From Sphingomonas sp. CFBP 13720 (GTDB lineage Bacteria > Pseudomonadota > Alphaproteobacteria > Sphingomonadales > Sphingomonadaceae): DNA of 64,000 nt. A program made the translations under genes and the position numbers. Under the pieces are notes generated by a model. The model was not told where the DNA came from and searched no databases. It saw only the letters and a program-made list of their open reading frames with translations. The stretch spans positions 62,001 through 126,000 of the forward strand of contig NZ_JACYVA010000002.1 of assembly GCF_014842075.1 (NCBI RefSeq), in the 5' to 3' direction. The stretch's first letter is position 1. The number at the start of each line of letters is the position of its first letter. Positions 27,158 through 35,594 of the stretch are shown here, one piece after another.

Positions 27158-28801
27158 ATGCGCCTCGTCCCCCTCGCCGCGTTGTTGCTGGCGACCGCCG
27201 TTCCCGCCGCCGCCCAGGACGCGGCCCCGCCGCCGCCGACCTGGCCGGCGGCACCGCCCAAGCTGATCGTCGCCATTTCGGTCGACCAGTTTTCGGGCGA
27301 CCTGTTCGCCGAATATCGCAGCCGCTTCACCGGCGGCTTCGCCCGGCTGATGCAGGGCGCGGTCTTCCCGGCGGGGTTCCAGAGCCATGCCGCGACCGAA
27401 ACCTGCCCCGGCCATTCGACGATCCTCACCGGATCGCGCCCCGCGCGGACCGGCATCATCGCCAACGAATGGGTCGATCAGCGCGCCCCCCGCGCCGACA
27501 AGACCGTCTATTGCGCGGAGGACGAGCGCGTACCCGGCTCGACCTCGGACAACTACACCGTCTCCGACATCCATCTGAAGGTGCCGACGCTGGGCGAACG
27601 GATGAAGGCCGCCGACCCGCGCACCCGCGTCGTATCGGTCGCGGGCAAGGATCGCGCGGCGGTGATGATGGGCGGACACAAGGTCGACGAACTCTGGTGG
27701 TTCGGCAAGGACGGCTTCGTCAGCTATGCTGATCGCGCGGTGCCGCCGGTGGTCGCGCGCGCCAACGCCGCCGTGGCGCAGCGGGTGGCGACGGCCCAGC
27801 CCGCGATGACGCTGCCGACCTATTGCCAGCCGCTGTCGCGCGCGGTGCAGATCGGCGACAAGACCGTCGGCACCGGCCGCTTCGCGCGCGAAGCCGGCGA
27901 TATCGGCAGCTTCCGCCGCTCGCCCGAATTCGACGCGGCGGTGCTCGCGCTCGCCGCCGGGCTGGTGCAGGACATGAAACTCGGCAAGGGGCCACAGACC
28001 GACATCATCTCGATCGGTGCGTCGGCCACCGACTATGTCGGCCATGGCTATGGCACCGAAGGCAGCGAGATGTGCCTGCAACTCACCTCGCTCGACCAGA
28101 GCCTCGGCGCGTTCTTCGCCGTGCTCGACCGCGAAGGCATCGATTATCAGGTCGTGCTGACCGCCGACCATGGCGGCAGCGATGCCAGCGAACGGCTGGC
28201 GCATCACGCGGTGCCCGACGCCGTGCGGCTCGACGGCAACCTGACCACCGAAAAGGTCGGCGCGGCGATCGGGCAAAAGCTGAACATTCCCGGCCGCGTC
28301 CTGTTCGGCGGCGTCAACGGCGACGTCTGGTACGACATCGCGCTGACCCCGGTCCAGCGCACGGCGGTGGAGCGCGAGGCGATCGCCCGCTTCTCCGCGC
28401 ACCCGCAGACGCAGGCGGTGTTCACCCGCGCACAGGTGCTGGCGACCACGGTGCCATCGACTCCACCCGAAACATGGTCGCTGATCGAACGCGCCCGCGC
28501 CTCGTTCGACCCGACGCGCAGCGGCGACCTGCTCGTCGCGATGAAGCCGCGCGTGCTGACCGTACCGCATCCGGTTGCCGGCAAGTCGGTCGCCACCCAC
28601 GGCAGCTTCTGGGATTACGACCGCCGCGTCCCGATCCTGTTCTGGCGCAAGGGTGCGGGCGGGTTCGAGGAGCCGTTCGGCATCGAAACGGTCGACATCC
28701 TGCCGACGCTGGCCGCGACGATCGGACTGGCGGTGCCGAGGGGCGAAATCGACGGCCGATGCCTCGACCTGAACCCTGGCGACGGGACGACGTGCCGGTA
28801 A
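27158..28801 (+). CDS. phoK: PhoK/PafA-like secreted alkaline phosphatase
   Basis: 547 aa with a signal peptide ending AAAQ. The metal-binding Asp is D43 (AISVDQFSG). The nucleophilic Thr82 lies in the ETCPGHST motif. A Lys-x-Arg pair in GKDRAAVMM matches the substrate-binding pair described for PhoK and PafA, and later metal ligands appear in SATDYVGHGYG and LTADHGG. This is the architecture of the Sphingomonas PhoK phosphatase, which releases phosphate from monoesters in the periplasm or medium. The symbol is given by similarity. It diverges from dsbD with a 52-bp gap. Confidence 0.88.
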   Translation: MRLVPLAALLLATAVPAAAQDAAPPPPTWPAAPPKLIVAISVDQFSGDLFAEYRSRFTGGFARLMQGAVFPAGFQSHAATETCPGHSTILTGSRPARTGIIANEWVDQRAPRADKTVYCAEDERVPGSTSDNYTVSDIHLKVPTLGERMKAADPRTRVVSVAGKDRAAVMMGGHKVDELWWFGKDGFVSYADRAVPPVVARANAAVAQRVATAQPAMTLPTYCQPLSRAVQIGDKTVGTGRFAREAGDIGSFRRSPEFDAAVLALAAGLVQDMKLGKGPQTDIISIGASATDYVGHGYGTEGSEMCLQLTSLDQSLGAFFAVLDREGIDYQVVLTADHGGSDASERLAHHAVPDAVRLDGNLTTEKVGAAIGQKLNIPGRVLFGGVNGDVWYDIALTPVQRTAVEREAIARFSAHPQTQAVFTRAQVLATTVPSTPPETWSLIERARASFDPTRSGDLLVAMKPRVLTVPHPVAGKSVATHGSFWDYDRRVPILFWRKGAGGFEEPFGIETVDILPTLAATIGLAVPRGEIDGRCLDLNPGDGTTCR

Positions 28802-29499
28802 ACGAGGCATCGCGCCGAAAACGGGCGCGAAGCATGCAGCCACACCCGTCCATGCCGAGGTGCGACTGAGCGAAGCCGAAGGCGCGTATCGAAGCACCGT
28901 AGCGGCTCCTTCGATACGCCGTTTCCACAGGCTCGATGGCTGTTCAGGGTGGACGGGTGCGGATCGGCGCACCCACGTCCCACGGCCAGCGCCCCTCCCC
29001 TTTCCTACAAGGCCTCACGCTGTCATGACCGACAGCGAAGCCCTCGCGGCTACGCTCTTTCCCATCGCCGGCACCCTACCCCGCAAATTGCGTGCAAGTA
29101 TGACTTTCGTGACCTTTGCCCGATCGACACCCGAACCCGCGCACGCCCGATCCCGGCCCGCCGATCGCGATCGTTTACCCTTACCGGTAATAGCGTCATC
29201 GCCGCACCAAACCACGATCGGCAGCGAAGCCGTTGCCACCACGCGCTTTCCTACCGCCGGCACCCCGCCCCGCAAAATGCGCACGAGTGTGACTTTCGTG
29301 ACCTTTGGCTGATCGACATCCGAACCAGCGCACCCCCGATCCCGGCCAGTCGATCGCGATCACCCATCCTCACCGATGGTAGCGTCATCGCCCCGCCAAA
29401 CCACGACCGGCAGCAAAGCCCTTGCGGCGAAGTTCTTTCCTAGCGCCGACACCCCACCCCGCAAAACGCGCACGAGTGTGACCTTCGTGACCTTTGCCC
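28802..29499. other. 698-bp convergent spacer made of repeats
   Basis: The spacer between the phoK stop and the end of the beta-helix gene consists of one large palindromic repeat (28844-28959), 70 bp of unremarkable sequence, and a three-unit 189-bp tandem repeat. Short open frames on both strands exist inside the repeats but show no family similarity. Confidence 0.7.
28844..28959. repeat. large palindromic repeat, copy C
   Basis: Same element as copies B and D: left arm with GCGACTGAGCGAAGCCGAAG and GCGCGTATCGAAGCACC, right arm with TCCTTCGATACGCCG and CACAGGCTCGATGGC. Outer ends ACACCCGTCC and GGACGGGTG also pair, so the inverted repeat covers almost the whole 116 bp. Confidence 0.85.
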
Positions 29500-29560
29500 C
29501 TAACGGCGCTCGAACCGACGTACGCCCGGCCCCAGCCGGTTGGCCCCGATCGCCACCGCG
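29031..29560. repeat. three-unit tandem repeat, 189-bp period
   Basis: Units begin at 29031, 29220 and 29409. The period is exactly 189 bp, seen with the landmark CAGCGAAG or CAGCAAAG at 29033, 29222 and 29411. The first 90 bp of each unit are best kept and end in a CTTCGTGACCTTTG box preceded by a variable TGAC or TGACT. The spacers of units 1 and 2 are also alike (ATCGACA, CCGAACC, GCGTCATCGCC). Unit 3 runs into the 3' end of the beta-helix gene, whose last codons resemble the corresponding part of units 1 and 2. Confidence 0.85.
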
Positions 29561-30426
29561 TCGCCGGTATAATCCGCGACGAATGCCGGGCTCTTGTCGA
29601 TCCCCGGTGCCAGCCGCGCGTCATTGTCCGCGATGCGCAGGCCCCCCGCCGGAAAGGTCCGCTTTTCCGCGCCGACGACGATGAACGCGCCCCAGTTTTC
29701 CTTGGCCTTGCCCTGCACGAACATGTTGCGGGCGATCGATCCGGTCGCGCCTTCGGGCAGGTCGATAATGTAATTGGTCTTGCTGCCCCGGCTGTCGTCG
29801 AAGCTGGAATCGGTGATGTCGATGCGCGGCGCGCGGATCTTGACGTAATGCCCGCCGCGACCGCGCTCGAACCGCGACCGGGTGATGCGGATCGATCCGT
29901 TGTTCGACAGGTACACCGAATGCGCGCAATCCGCGCTTTCGTCGCACTGGCCCAGTCCGGCGAAGGTCGACCGGTCGATGCTGATCCGCTGCTGTCCCGC
30001 CGGGTTGCCGCCCAATATACCTTCCTGACTGTCGAGGAAGGTCGAATTGACCACCGTCAGGTCGCCGATCTCGGTACGGATACCGGCGCCGTTGCCGTCG
30101 AGCACGCGCACCCGGCGGAACACGATGCCGTCGACCGTCGATCGTCGCCCGCGCAACACGAACGTCGCCTTACCCTCGCACGCCCCGCCGTCGAAGATCG
30201 CGGTGCCCGGCGTCCGGGCGCGATAGGCGATGTCGCCCGCCCCCTGCACCACGCAGTCGCGATACACCCCCGGCGCGATCAGGATTGTCGCGGCATCGTT
30301 GCGCACCGCCCCGACCGCCGCCGCCAGCGTCGCGAAGCCCTGCCCGGTCGCTTCGATCACGAACGGCGCGGGGGCGGCCTGCGCGGCGATCAGCAGCGCG
30401 GCGATGGGCAGGAACAGGGGCTTCAT
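29500..30426 (-). CDS. secreted right-handed beta-helix repeat protein
   Basis: 308 aa from ATG 30426 (MKPLFLP), with a signal peptide ending AAQA. The body has regularly spaced short strands typical of a parallel beta-helix: GVYRDCVVQGAGDI, DGIVFRRVRVLDGNGAGI, NSTFLDSQEGILGG, RSRFERGRGGHYVKI, DSSFDDSRGSKTN. Such folds occur in polysaccharide lyases and esterases, but no catalytic residue set is obvious. Its 3' end is joined to the 189-bp tandem repeat. An extracellular or periplasmic carbohydrate-related role is an inference. Confidence 0.82.
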   Translation of the reverse strand: MKPLFLPIAALLIAAQAAPAPFVIEATGQGFATLAAAVGAVRNDAATILIAPGVYRDCVVQGAGDIAYRARTPGTAIFDGGACEGKATFVLRGRRSTVDGIVFRRVRVLDGNGAGIRTEIGDLTVVNSTFLDSQEGILGGNPAGQQRISIDRSTFAGLGQCDESADCAHSVYLSNNGSIRITRSRFERGRGGHYVKIRAPRIDITDSSFDDSRGSKTNYIIDLPEGATGSIARNMFVQGKAKENWGAFIVVGAEKRTFPAGGLRIADNDARLAPGIDKSPAFVADYTGDAVAIGANRLGPGVRRFERR

Positions 30427-30743
30427 CGGATGATCCTCGACGGGGTCATGACCCGGAATGAACCGGTTGCGGGGAAGGGACATTCGCCTCGAACAGGGTC
30501 GACGCAATGATAAATCAATTCACACCCCGTCCGTGCTGAGTAGCGACTGAGCGAAGTCGAAGCCGCGTATCGAAGCACTGGGAGCCGTCCTTCGATAGGC
30601 CATTTCGACAGGCTCAATGGCTACTCAGGATAGACGGGTATTCCCTGATCCAAAAGCATCCGATCCAACCCTTCCCGGCGGGTGAAATCGAAACACCTGT
30701 CGCACGTTGAAGGCAAACGAGCCGTACGGCCCCCAACGCTCCC
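30427..30743. other. 317-bp spacer with a palindromic repeat
   Basis: Besides the palindromic repeat at 30524-30640, the spacer contains the upstream region of the beta-helix gene (30427-30520) and about 100 bp downstream of mmsB in which I see no further feature. Confidence 0.65.
30524..30640. repeat. large palindromic repeat, copy D
   Basis: The best-formed copy. Left arm CCGTGCTGAGTAGCGACTGA and GCGAAGTCGAAGCCGCGTAT; right arm CCATTTCGACAGGCTCAATG and GCTACTCAGGATAGACGG. The arms pair over about 50 bp with scattered mismatches around an unpaired centre CACTGGGAGCC. Confidence 0.88.
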
Positions 30744-31619
30744 CTATTGCAACGTACGGATGATCCCCGAGAAATCCGTCGCGCCCGCCCCGCTTTCCAC
30801 GAAGCGCGCATAGAGTTCCGCCGCCTGCGCGCCCATCGGCACGTCGGCATCGACCGCCGCCGCCGCCTGCATCGCCAGCCGAAGGTCCTTGAGCATCAGC
30901 GCCGCCGCGAAACCGCCCTGATAGCCGCGATCGGCGGGCGTCTCCGGCCCGACGCCCGGCACCGGGCAATAGGTCGTCATCGACCAGTTCTGCCCCGAAC
31001 TGACCGACGCCACGTCGTAAAAGGTCTGGAGGTCCAGCCCCATCTTTTCCGCCAGCGCGAACGCCTCGCAGGTCGCGATCATCGTCGCGCCCAGCAGCAT
31101 GTTGTTGCACATTTTCACCGCCTGCCCCGCGCCGCTTTTCCCGGCATGGATCACCGCCTTGCCCATGTCGTCGAGGAACGGCTGCGCCTTGGCGAACGCC
31201 GCGTCGGACCCGCCGACCATGAAGGTCAGCGCACCGGCATTGGCCGCCGCGATCCCGCCCGACACCGGCGCATCGACCGGGTGCAGCCCCTTCGCCCGCG
31301 CCGCCTCCGCCACGCGGCGCGCGGTGTCGACGTCGATCGTGGAGCAATCGATCAGCACCGCGCCCGTATCGGCCGCCCCGAACACGGCGGTTTCGTAGAC
31401 CTCGGCGACATGCGCGCCGGCGGGCAGCATCGTCACCACCGCCTGCGCACCCTGCGCCGCCTGTGCCGCGTCGGCGACGGGCAGGCACCCGGCGGCCTTG
31501 GCGCGGGCCATCGCTTCCGCCGACAGGTCGAACGCGCGCACGTCATGCCCCGCCTTCGCCAGATTGGCCGCCATGCCGCCGCCCATATTGCCCAGCCCGA
31601 TGAATCCGATCCGTGCCAT
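30744..31619 (-). CDS. mmsB: 3-hydroxyisobutyrate dehydrogenase
   Basis: 291 aa from ATG 31619. It has the N-terminal NAD-binding motif GFIGLGNMGGGMAANLAKAG. The substrate-binding DAPVSGGIAAANAG segment is near residue 120, and the catalytic Lys lies in GAGQAVKMCNNMLL near residue 170. It oxidises 3-hydroxyisobutyrate to methylmalonate semialdehyde in valine degradation. It is the last gene of the operon 37126-30744; the upstream open frame beyond 31619 shadows the hydratase. Confidence 0.95.
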   Translation of the reverse strand: MARIGFIGLGNMGGGMAANLAKAGHDVRAFDLSAEAMARAKAAGCLPVADAAQAAQGAQAVVTMLPAGAHVAEVYETAVFGAADTGAVLIDCSTIDVDTARRVAEAARAKGLHPVDAPVSGGIAAANAGALTFMVGGSDAAFAKAQPFLDDMGKAVIHAGKSGAGQAVKMCNNMLLGATMIATCEAFALAEKMGLDLQTFYDVASVSSGQNWSMTTYCPVPGVGPETPADRGYQGGFAAALMLKDLRLAMQAAAAVDADVPMGAQAAELYARFVESGAGATDFSGIIRTLQ

Positions 31620-31627
31620 GTCCGCTC

Positions 31628-32404
31628 CTATTGCCCGGTCCAGTTGCCCGGCCGCTTCTCGACGAACGCCGCCATGCCTTCCTTCTGGTCGGCGGTGCCG
31701 AACAGGCCGTGGAACAGCCGGCGTTCGAACTGCACGCCCTGCGCCAGCGTCGTTTCGAACGCCGCGTTGACCATTTCCTTGTTCGCCTTGACCGCCAGCG
31801 GCGCCATCGCCGCGATCGTGGCGGCGGTCTTGATCGCGTCGGCGATCAGATCGTCGGCGGGTACGATCCGCGCGACCAGCCCGCAGCGTTCGGCCTCCTC
31901 CGCACCGATCATGCGTCCGGTCAGGCACATTTCCATCGCCTTCGCCTTGCCGACCGCGCGCGCGAGCCGCTGCGATCCGCCCATGCCCGGCGTCACCGCC
32001 AGCTTGATCTCGGGCTGGCCGAACTTGGCTGTATCGGCGGCAAGGACGAAGTCGCACATCATCGCCAGCTCGCATCCGCCGCCCAGCGCAAATCCCGCTA
32101 CCGCCGCGATGACCGGCTTGCGGGTGCGGGCGAACGCATCCCAACCTTTGAAATGGTCGCCGCCATACATCGCGGCGAAGTCCATCGCCTGCATTTCCTT
32201 GATGTCCGCGCCCGCCGCGAACGCCTTGGCCGACCCGGTGACCACCGCGCAGCCCTGCGCCGGATCGGCGTCGAATGCCGCCATCGCGTCCAGCAGTTCG
32301 GCCAGCACCTGCGCGTTGAGCGCGTTGAGCGCCTGCGGCCGGTTCAGCGTCACCAGCGTCACTGCGCCATGCAGTTCGACGACGATGGTTTCGTACTCAG
32401 CCAT
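31628..32404 (-). CDS. enoyl-CoA hydratase (methacrylyl-CoA hydration predicted)
   Basis: 258-aa crotonase-fold enzyme. It has the oxyanion-hole motif [12 protein letters not shown] near residue 65 and the glycine-rich [16 protein letters not shown] near residue 105. Both catalytic glutamates are expected in the latter region and in [16 protein letters not shown], where one is replaced in sequence context and should be checked. Position inside the valine operon predicts hydration of methacrylyl-CoA to 3-hydroxyisobutyryl-CoA. The gap to mmsB is 8 bp. Confidence 0.9.
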   Translation of the reverse strand: MAEYETIVVELHGAVTLVTLNRPQALNALNAQVLAELLDAMAAFDADPAQGCAVVTGSAKAFAAGADIKEMQAMDFAAMYGGDHFKGWDAFARTRKPVIAAVAGFALGGGCELAMMCDFVLAADTAKFGQPEIKLAVTPGMGGSQRLARAVGKAKAMEMCLTGRMIGAEEAERCGLVARIVPADDLIADAIKTAATIAAMAPLAVKANKEMVNAAFETTLAQGVQFERRLFHGLFGTADQKEGMAAFVEKRPGNWTGQ

Positions 32405-32425
32405 TCGATGCTCCTGTGTAGGTCG

Positions 32426-33460
32426 TCATTCGGGATGCCATTCGTCCGCCGCGTCCAGCGGGGCGAAGATACGGTCGATCATATGGTCGCTTACCGCGTC
32501 GGGCGTCGCCGGGTTCCAGCGCGGGGCATGATCCTTGTCGACGATCACCGCGCGCACGCCCTCGACGATATCGGGGCGCTGCACGATCCGCGTGGCGACG
32601 GCGTATTCCTGTCGCATCTCGTCCTCGAACGTCGGCATCGTCGCGCCGTCGAGCAGCAGCTTGAGCGACACCTTGCACGACAGCGGCGCACGCTGACGCA
32701 GGGTGGTCAGTTGTTCGCGCGCCCAGTCGTCGTCGTCCGCTTCCAGCGCCGACAGGATCTCCTCCAGCACGTCGCTGGCGAACAGCCGGTCGATCGCCTC
32801 GCGCCGCGACAGGATCGCCGCATCGGGCGGCGTGATCGACAGGTCGGACAGGATCGTCGCCGTCGCCTGCGGATCGCCCGTGATCCACCGCTTCGCCTCT
32901 TCGACCCGGTCGGACGGCAGATAGTGCGTCGCCAGCCCCAGCGCGATCATCTCCGCCCCGTCGAGCCGCGCACCGGTCAGCGCAAGATACTGGCCGATCC
33001 GTCCGGGCAGCCGCGACAGATACCAGCCGCCGCCGACATCGGGGAACAACCCGATCGCGGTTTCCGGCATGGCAAAGCGGCTGTTTTCGGTCGCGACGCG
33101 GAAGTCGCAGGGCTGCGACAGGCCCACGCCACCGCCCATCACCACGCCGTCCATCACCGCGATCGTCGGCTTGGCATAGGTGAACAGCCGGTGGTTCATC
33201 CGGTATTCCGCTGCGAAGAACGCCCGCGCCGCCGCGCCGTCGCCCGCGCTGCTGTCCGCGATCATACGGATATCGCCGCCTGCGCAGAACCCACGCCCTT
33301 CGGCATGGTCGATCAGCACCGCCTCGACCGCCGGATCGTCGCGCCAATCCTCCAGCGCGGTCAGCACCGCGTCGCACATCGCGTGGGTCAGCGCGTGCAG
33401 CGCCTTGGGTCGGTTCAGCCGGATACGCCCGACCCGTTCCTCGACATGCGTCAGGATCAT
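32426..33460 (-). CDS. 3-hydroxyisobutyryl-CoA hydrolase
   Basis: 344 aa, longer than a hydratase because of the C-terminal helical extension typical of HIBYL-CoA hydrolases. Signature stretches are LNRPKALHALTHAM, GRGFCAGGDIRMIA near residue 58, the long YRMNHRLFTYAKPTIAVMDG, GGGVGLSQPCDFR, and ETAIGLFPDVGGGWYLSRL. It releases free 3-hydroxyisobutyrate for mmsB. It lies 21 bp upstream of the hydratase. Confidence 0.93.
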   Translation of the reverse strand: MILTHVEERVGRIRLNRPKALHALTHAMCDAVLTALEDWRDDPAVEAVLIDHAEGRGFCAGGDIRMIADSSAGDGAAARAFFAAEYRMNHRLFTYAKPTIAVMDGVVMGGGVGLSQPCDFRVATENSRFAMPETAIGLFPDVGGGWYLSRLPGRIGQYLALTGARLDGAEMIALGLATHYLPSDRVEEAKRWITGDPQATATILSDLSITPPDAAILSRREAIDRLFASDVLEEILSALEADDDDWAREQLTTLRQRAPLSCKVSLKLLLDGATMPTFEDEMRQEYAVATRIVQRPDIVEGVRAVIVDKDHAPRWNPATPDAVSDHMIDRIFAPLDAADEWHPE

Positions 33461-33476
33461 CGCAGTTCGCCCTTGT

Positions 33477-34616
33477 TCATTTCACCAGATCCCGCCCGAC
33501 GATCATCCGCATCACCTGGTTCGTACCTTCAAGAATCGAATGCACCCGCAGGTCGCGCCAGAACCGCTCGATCGGATAATCCATCAGATACCCGTATCCG
33601 CCATGCAATTGCAGCGCCTGATCGGCCACTTTCGATCCGGTGTCGGTGGCGAAGCGTTTGGCCATCGCGGCGAACCGCGTCTTGTCAGGCGCGTTCGCCG
33701 TGACCTTCGATGCCGCAGTGTAGAGCAGCGCCCGCGCCGCTTCCAGTTCGGTCGCCATGTCGGCCAGCGTGAACTGCGTGTTCTGGAAATCGGCGATCGG
33801 CCGGCCGAACTGCTGACGCGATTTGGTGTAGGCCACCGCCTCGTCCAGACAGCGTTGCGCCCCGCCCAGCGAACACGCCCCGATATTGAGCCGCCCGCCG
33901 TCCAGACCCTGCATCGCGATGCGGAACCCCTCGCCCTCCGCCCCGACCAGATTGGCGGCGGGAACGCGGACATTGTCGAGTATCACCGCGCGCGTCGGCT
34001 GCGAATGCCAGCCCAGCTTGCGCTCGTTCGCGCCGAACGAGACGCCCGGCATGTCGCGTTCGACCAACAGGCAGGAAATGCCCTTCGGCCCTTCGGCGCC
34101 CGTCCGCGCCATGACCAGATAGACGTCGTTTTCGCCCGCGCCGGAAATAAACTGTTTGGTCCCGGTGACCAGCCAGTCGTCGCCGTCGCGCACTGCCTTC
34201 GTCTTCAGCGCCGCCGCGTCCGATCCCGACGACGGTTCGGTCAGGCAATAGCTGGCGAGTTTGTCCATCGTGACCAGATCGGGCAGGAACCGGGCCTTCA
34301 GCGCGGCCGATCCGAACGCGTCGATCATCCACGCCGCCATGTTGTGGATCGAAATGAACGCGCTGGTCGACGGACAGCCATAGGCCATCGCTTCCATGAT
34401 CAGCGCGGATTCCATCCGCCCCAGCCCGATCCCGCCCGATTCTTCGGAGACGTAGATCGCGGCGAAACCCAGCTCCGCCGCCGCGCGGATCGTGTCGCGG
34501 GGAAAGATATGCTGTTCGTCCCATTCGGCGGCGTGCGGTGTGATCGCGTCCGCCGTGAAGCGCTGCGCCAGTTCCTGTATCTCGCGCTGGTCGTCGGTCA
34601 GGTCGAACGGGTTCAT
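33477..34616 (-). CDS. isobutyryl-CoA dehydrogenase (acyl-CoA dehydrogenase family)
   Basis: 379 aa. FAD-binding segments include YCLTEPSSGSDAAALKT and VTGTKQFISGAGENDVYLV. The C-terminal helix contains QLHGGYGYLMDYPIERFWRD and SILEGTNQVMRM, where E363 is the predicted catalytic base. Within this operon the substrate is most likely isobutyryl-CoA, giving methacrylyl-CoA; short/branched-chain acyl-CoA is possible. Electrons would go to ETF, which is not encoded here. Confidence 0.92.
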   Translation of the reverse strand: MNPFDLTDDQREIQELAQRFTADAITPHAAEWDEQHIFPRDTIRAAAELGFAAIYVSEESGGIGLGRMESALIMEAMAYGCPSTSAFISIHNMAAWMIDAFGSAALKARFLPDLVTMDKLASYCLTEPSSGSDAAALKTKAVRDGDDWLVTGTKQFISGAGENDVYLVMARTGAEGPKGISCLLVERDMPGVSFGANERKLGWHSQPTRAVILDNVRVPAANLVGAEGEGFRIAMQGLDGGRLNIGACSLGGAQRCLDEAVAYTKSRQQFGRPIADFQNTQFTLADMATELEAARALLYTAASKVTANAPDKTRFAAMAKRFATDTGSKVADQALQLHGGYGYLMDYPIERFWRDLRVHSILEGTNQVMRMIVGRDLVK

Positions 34617-34661
34617 CGATTACGCTCCACGGTCACTCGGGTTTCGGGCGGATGGCCCATG

Positions 34662-35594
34662 TCACTGTGCCTCATGCAACACCCGCTGCCGGAACAGCGC
34701 GTTCGCGACGCTGATCGTGTTGCGTGCATACCAGCGCGGGGCCGGAAACCCCTTTTCCCACGCGATCGCCTCCAGCAGCGTTCCCTGCGCGGACGGCACA
34801 TCGGGGTGCAGCCGCGCGATCGGATCGCGATAGGCGCGGTCGGCGGACACGATCGTCCACCCCTTCGCCTTCAGCGCCGCGACCATGTCGGCGATGTACA
34901 GGGCGGCAAGATCGGTCTCGTGCAACAACATGACCTGTACCGGTGCCCGCCCGGTCGCGCGGCGGGCAAGGTCGTCGGCGAACTCCGCCGATTCGACGTG
35001 CGTTTCGACATACAGGTCGCGCAGCGCCGCCATGTCGATCGGCTTGCCCGCCGCCTTTGCCGCGACGGTCAGCCCCTCCATGTTCCAGTCCGATCCGTCG
35101 ACCGTGACATAGCCGTTGGCCAGCCCGCGCGCCGCCAGACCGGCGCGCAGCGCATCGCGCTTCGCCTTGTCGGTCCCGCCTTCATCGAGGAACGGGAACC
35201 GGAACCACGGGCGATAGCCCGGCCGGGGTCGCAGCCACGCGCCAGCCCGATCGATGTCCGCCAGATAGTCCGCCACCGGCGTGGCGTTCAAGTGCGGATG
35301 GCTGAACGAATGATTGGCGAGAACATGCCCCGCCGCGACATAGGCGGCCAGCCGCTTTTCGCTCGCCCCGCCGTCCGATGCGGCGATATTGCCCGGATTG
35401 ACGAAGAACGCCGCCTGACGCACCCCCGCCCGGCGCAAGGCGGCGATCAGGCGCGTCGTGCGATCCTCCTGCGTCAGGAACGCGCCCGGCCCACGCGGGG
35501 CATCGTCAAACGTCAGCGCGATCCGCTTCTGCGCCGACGCGGGCATGGCGATCGCACACAGCGCAAGCAGGCAGGCAAGAAGTCTGGCCATCAT
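34662..35594 (-). CDS. secreted polysaccharide deacetylase (NodB domain)
   Basis: 310 aa with a signal peptide ending PASAQ. The NodB motifs are IALTFDDAPRG (D30/D31), ANHSFSHPHLN (metal-binding histidines) and RFPFLDEGG, with a late MLLHETD motif. Its start overlaps the mmsA stop (TAATG), so it is co-translated with a valine-degradation gene, which is unexpected for an exported carbohydrate esterase. Two start codons lie in tandem (35594 and 35591). The substrate (peptidoglycan or a capsular sugar) cannot be read from the sequence. Confidence 0.9.
   Translation of the reverse strand: MMARLLACLLALCAIAMPASAQKRIALTFDDAPRGPGAFLTQEDRTTRLIAALRRAGVRQAAFFVNPGNIAASDGGASEKRLAAYVAAGHVLANHSFSHPHLNATPVADYLADIDRAGAWLRPRPGYRPWFRFPFLDEGGTDKAKRDALRAGLAARGLANGYVTVDGSDWNMEGLTVAAKAAGKPIDMAALRDLYVETHVESAEFADDLARRATGRAPVQVMLLHETDLAALYIADMVAALKAKGWTIVSADRAYRDPIARLHPDVPSAQGTLLEAIAWEKGFPAPRWYARNTISVANALFRQRVLHEAQ

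Noticed and set aside
29031..29560. CRISPR-like repeat array
   Set aside because: Repeat units are 189 bp, only moderately conserved, with similar spacers; there are no cas genes.
31613..33703. 696-codon plus-strand frame over the valine operon
   Set aside because: Shadow of the hydratase and hydrolase genes, with no domain.
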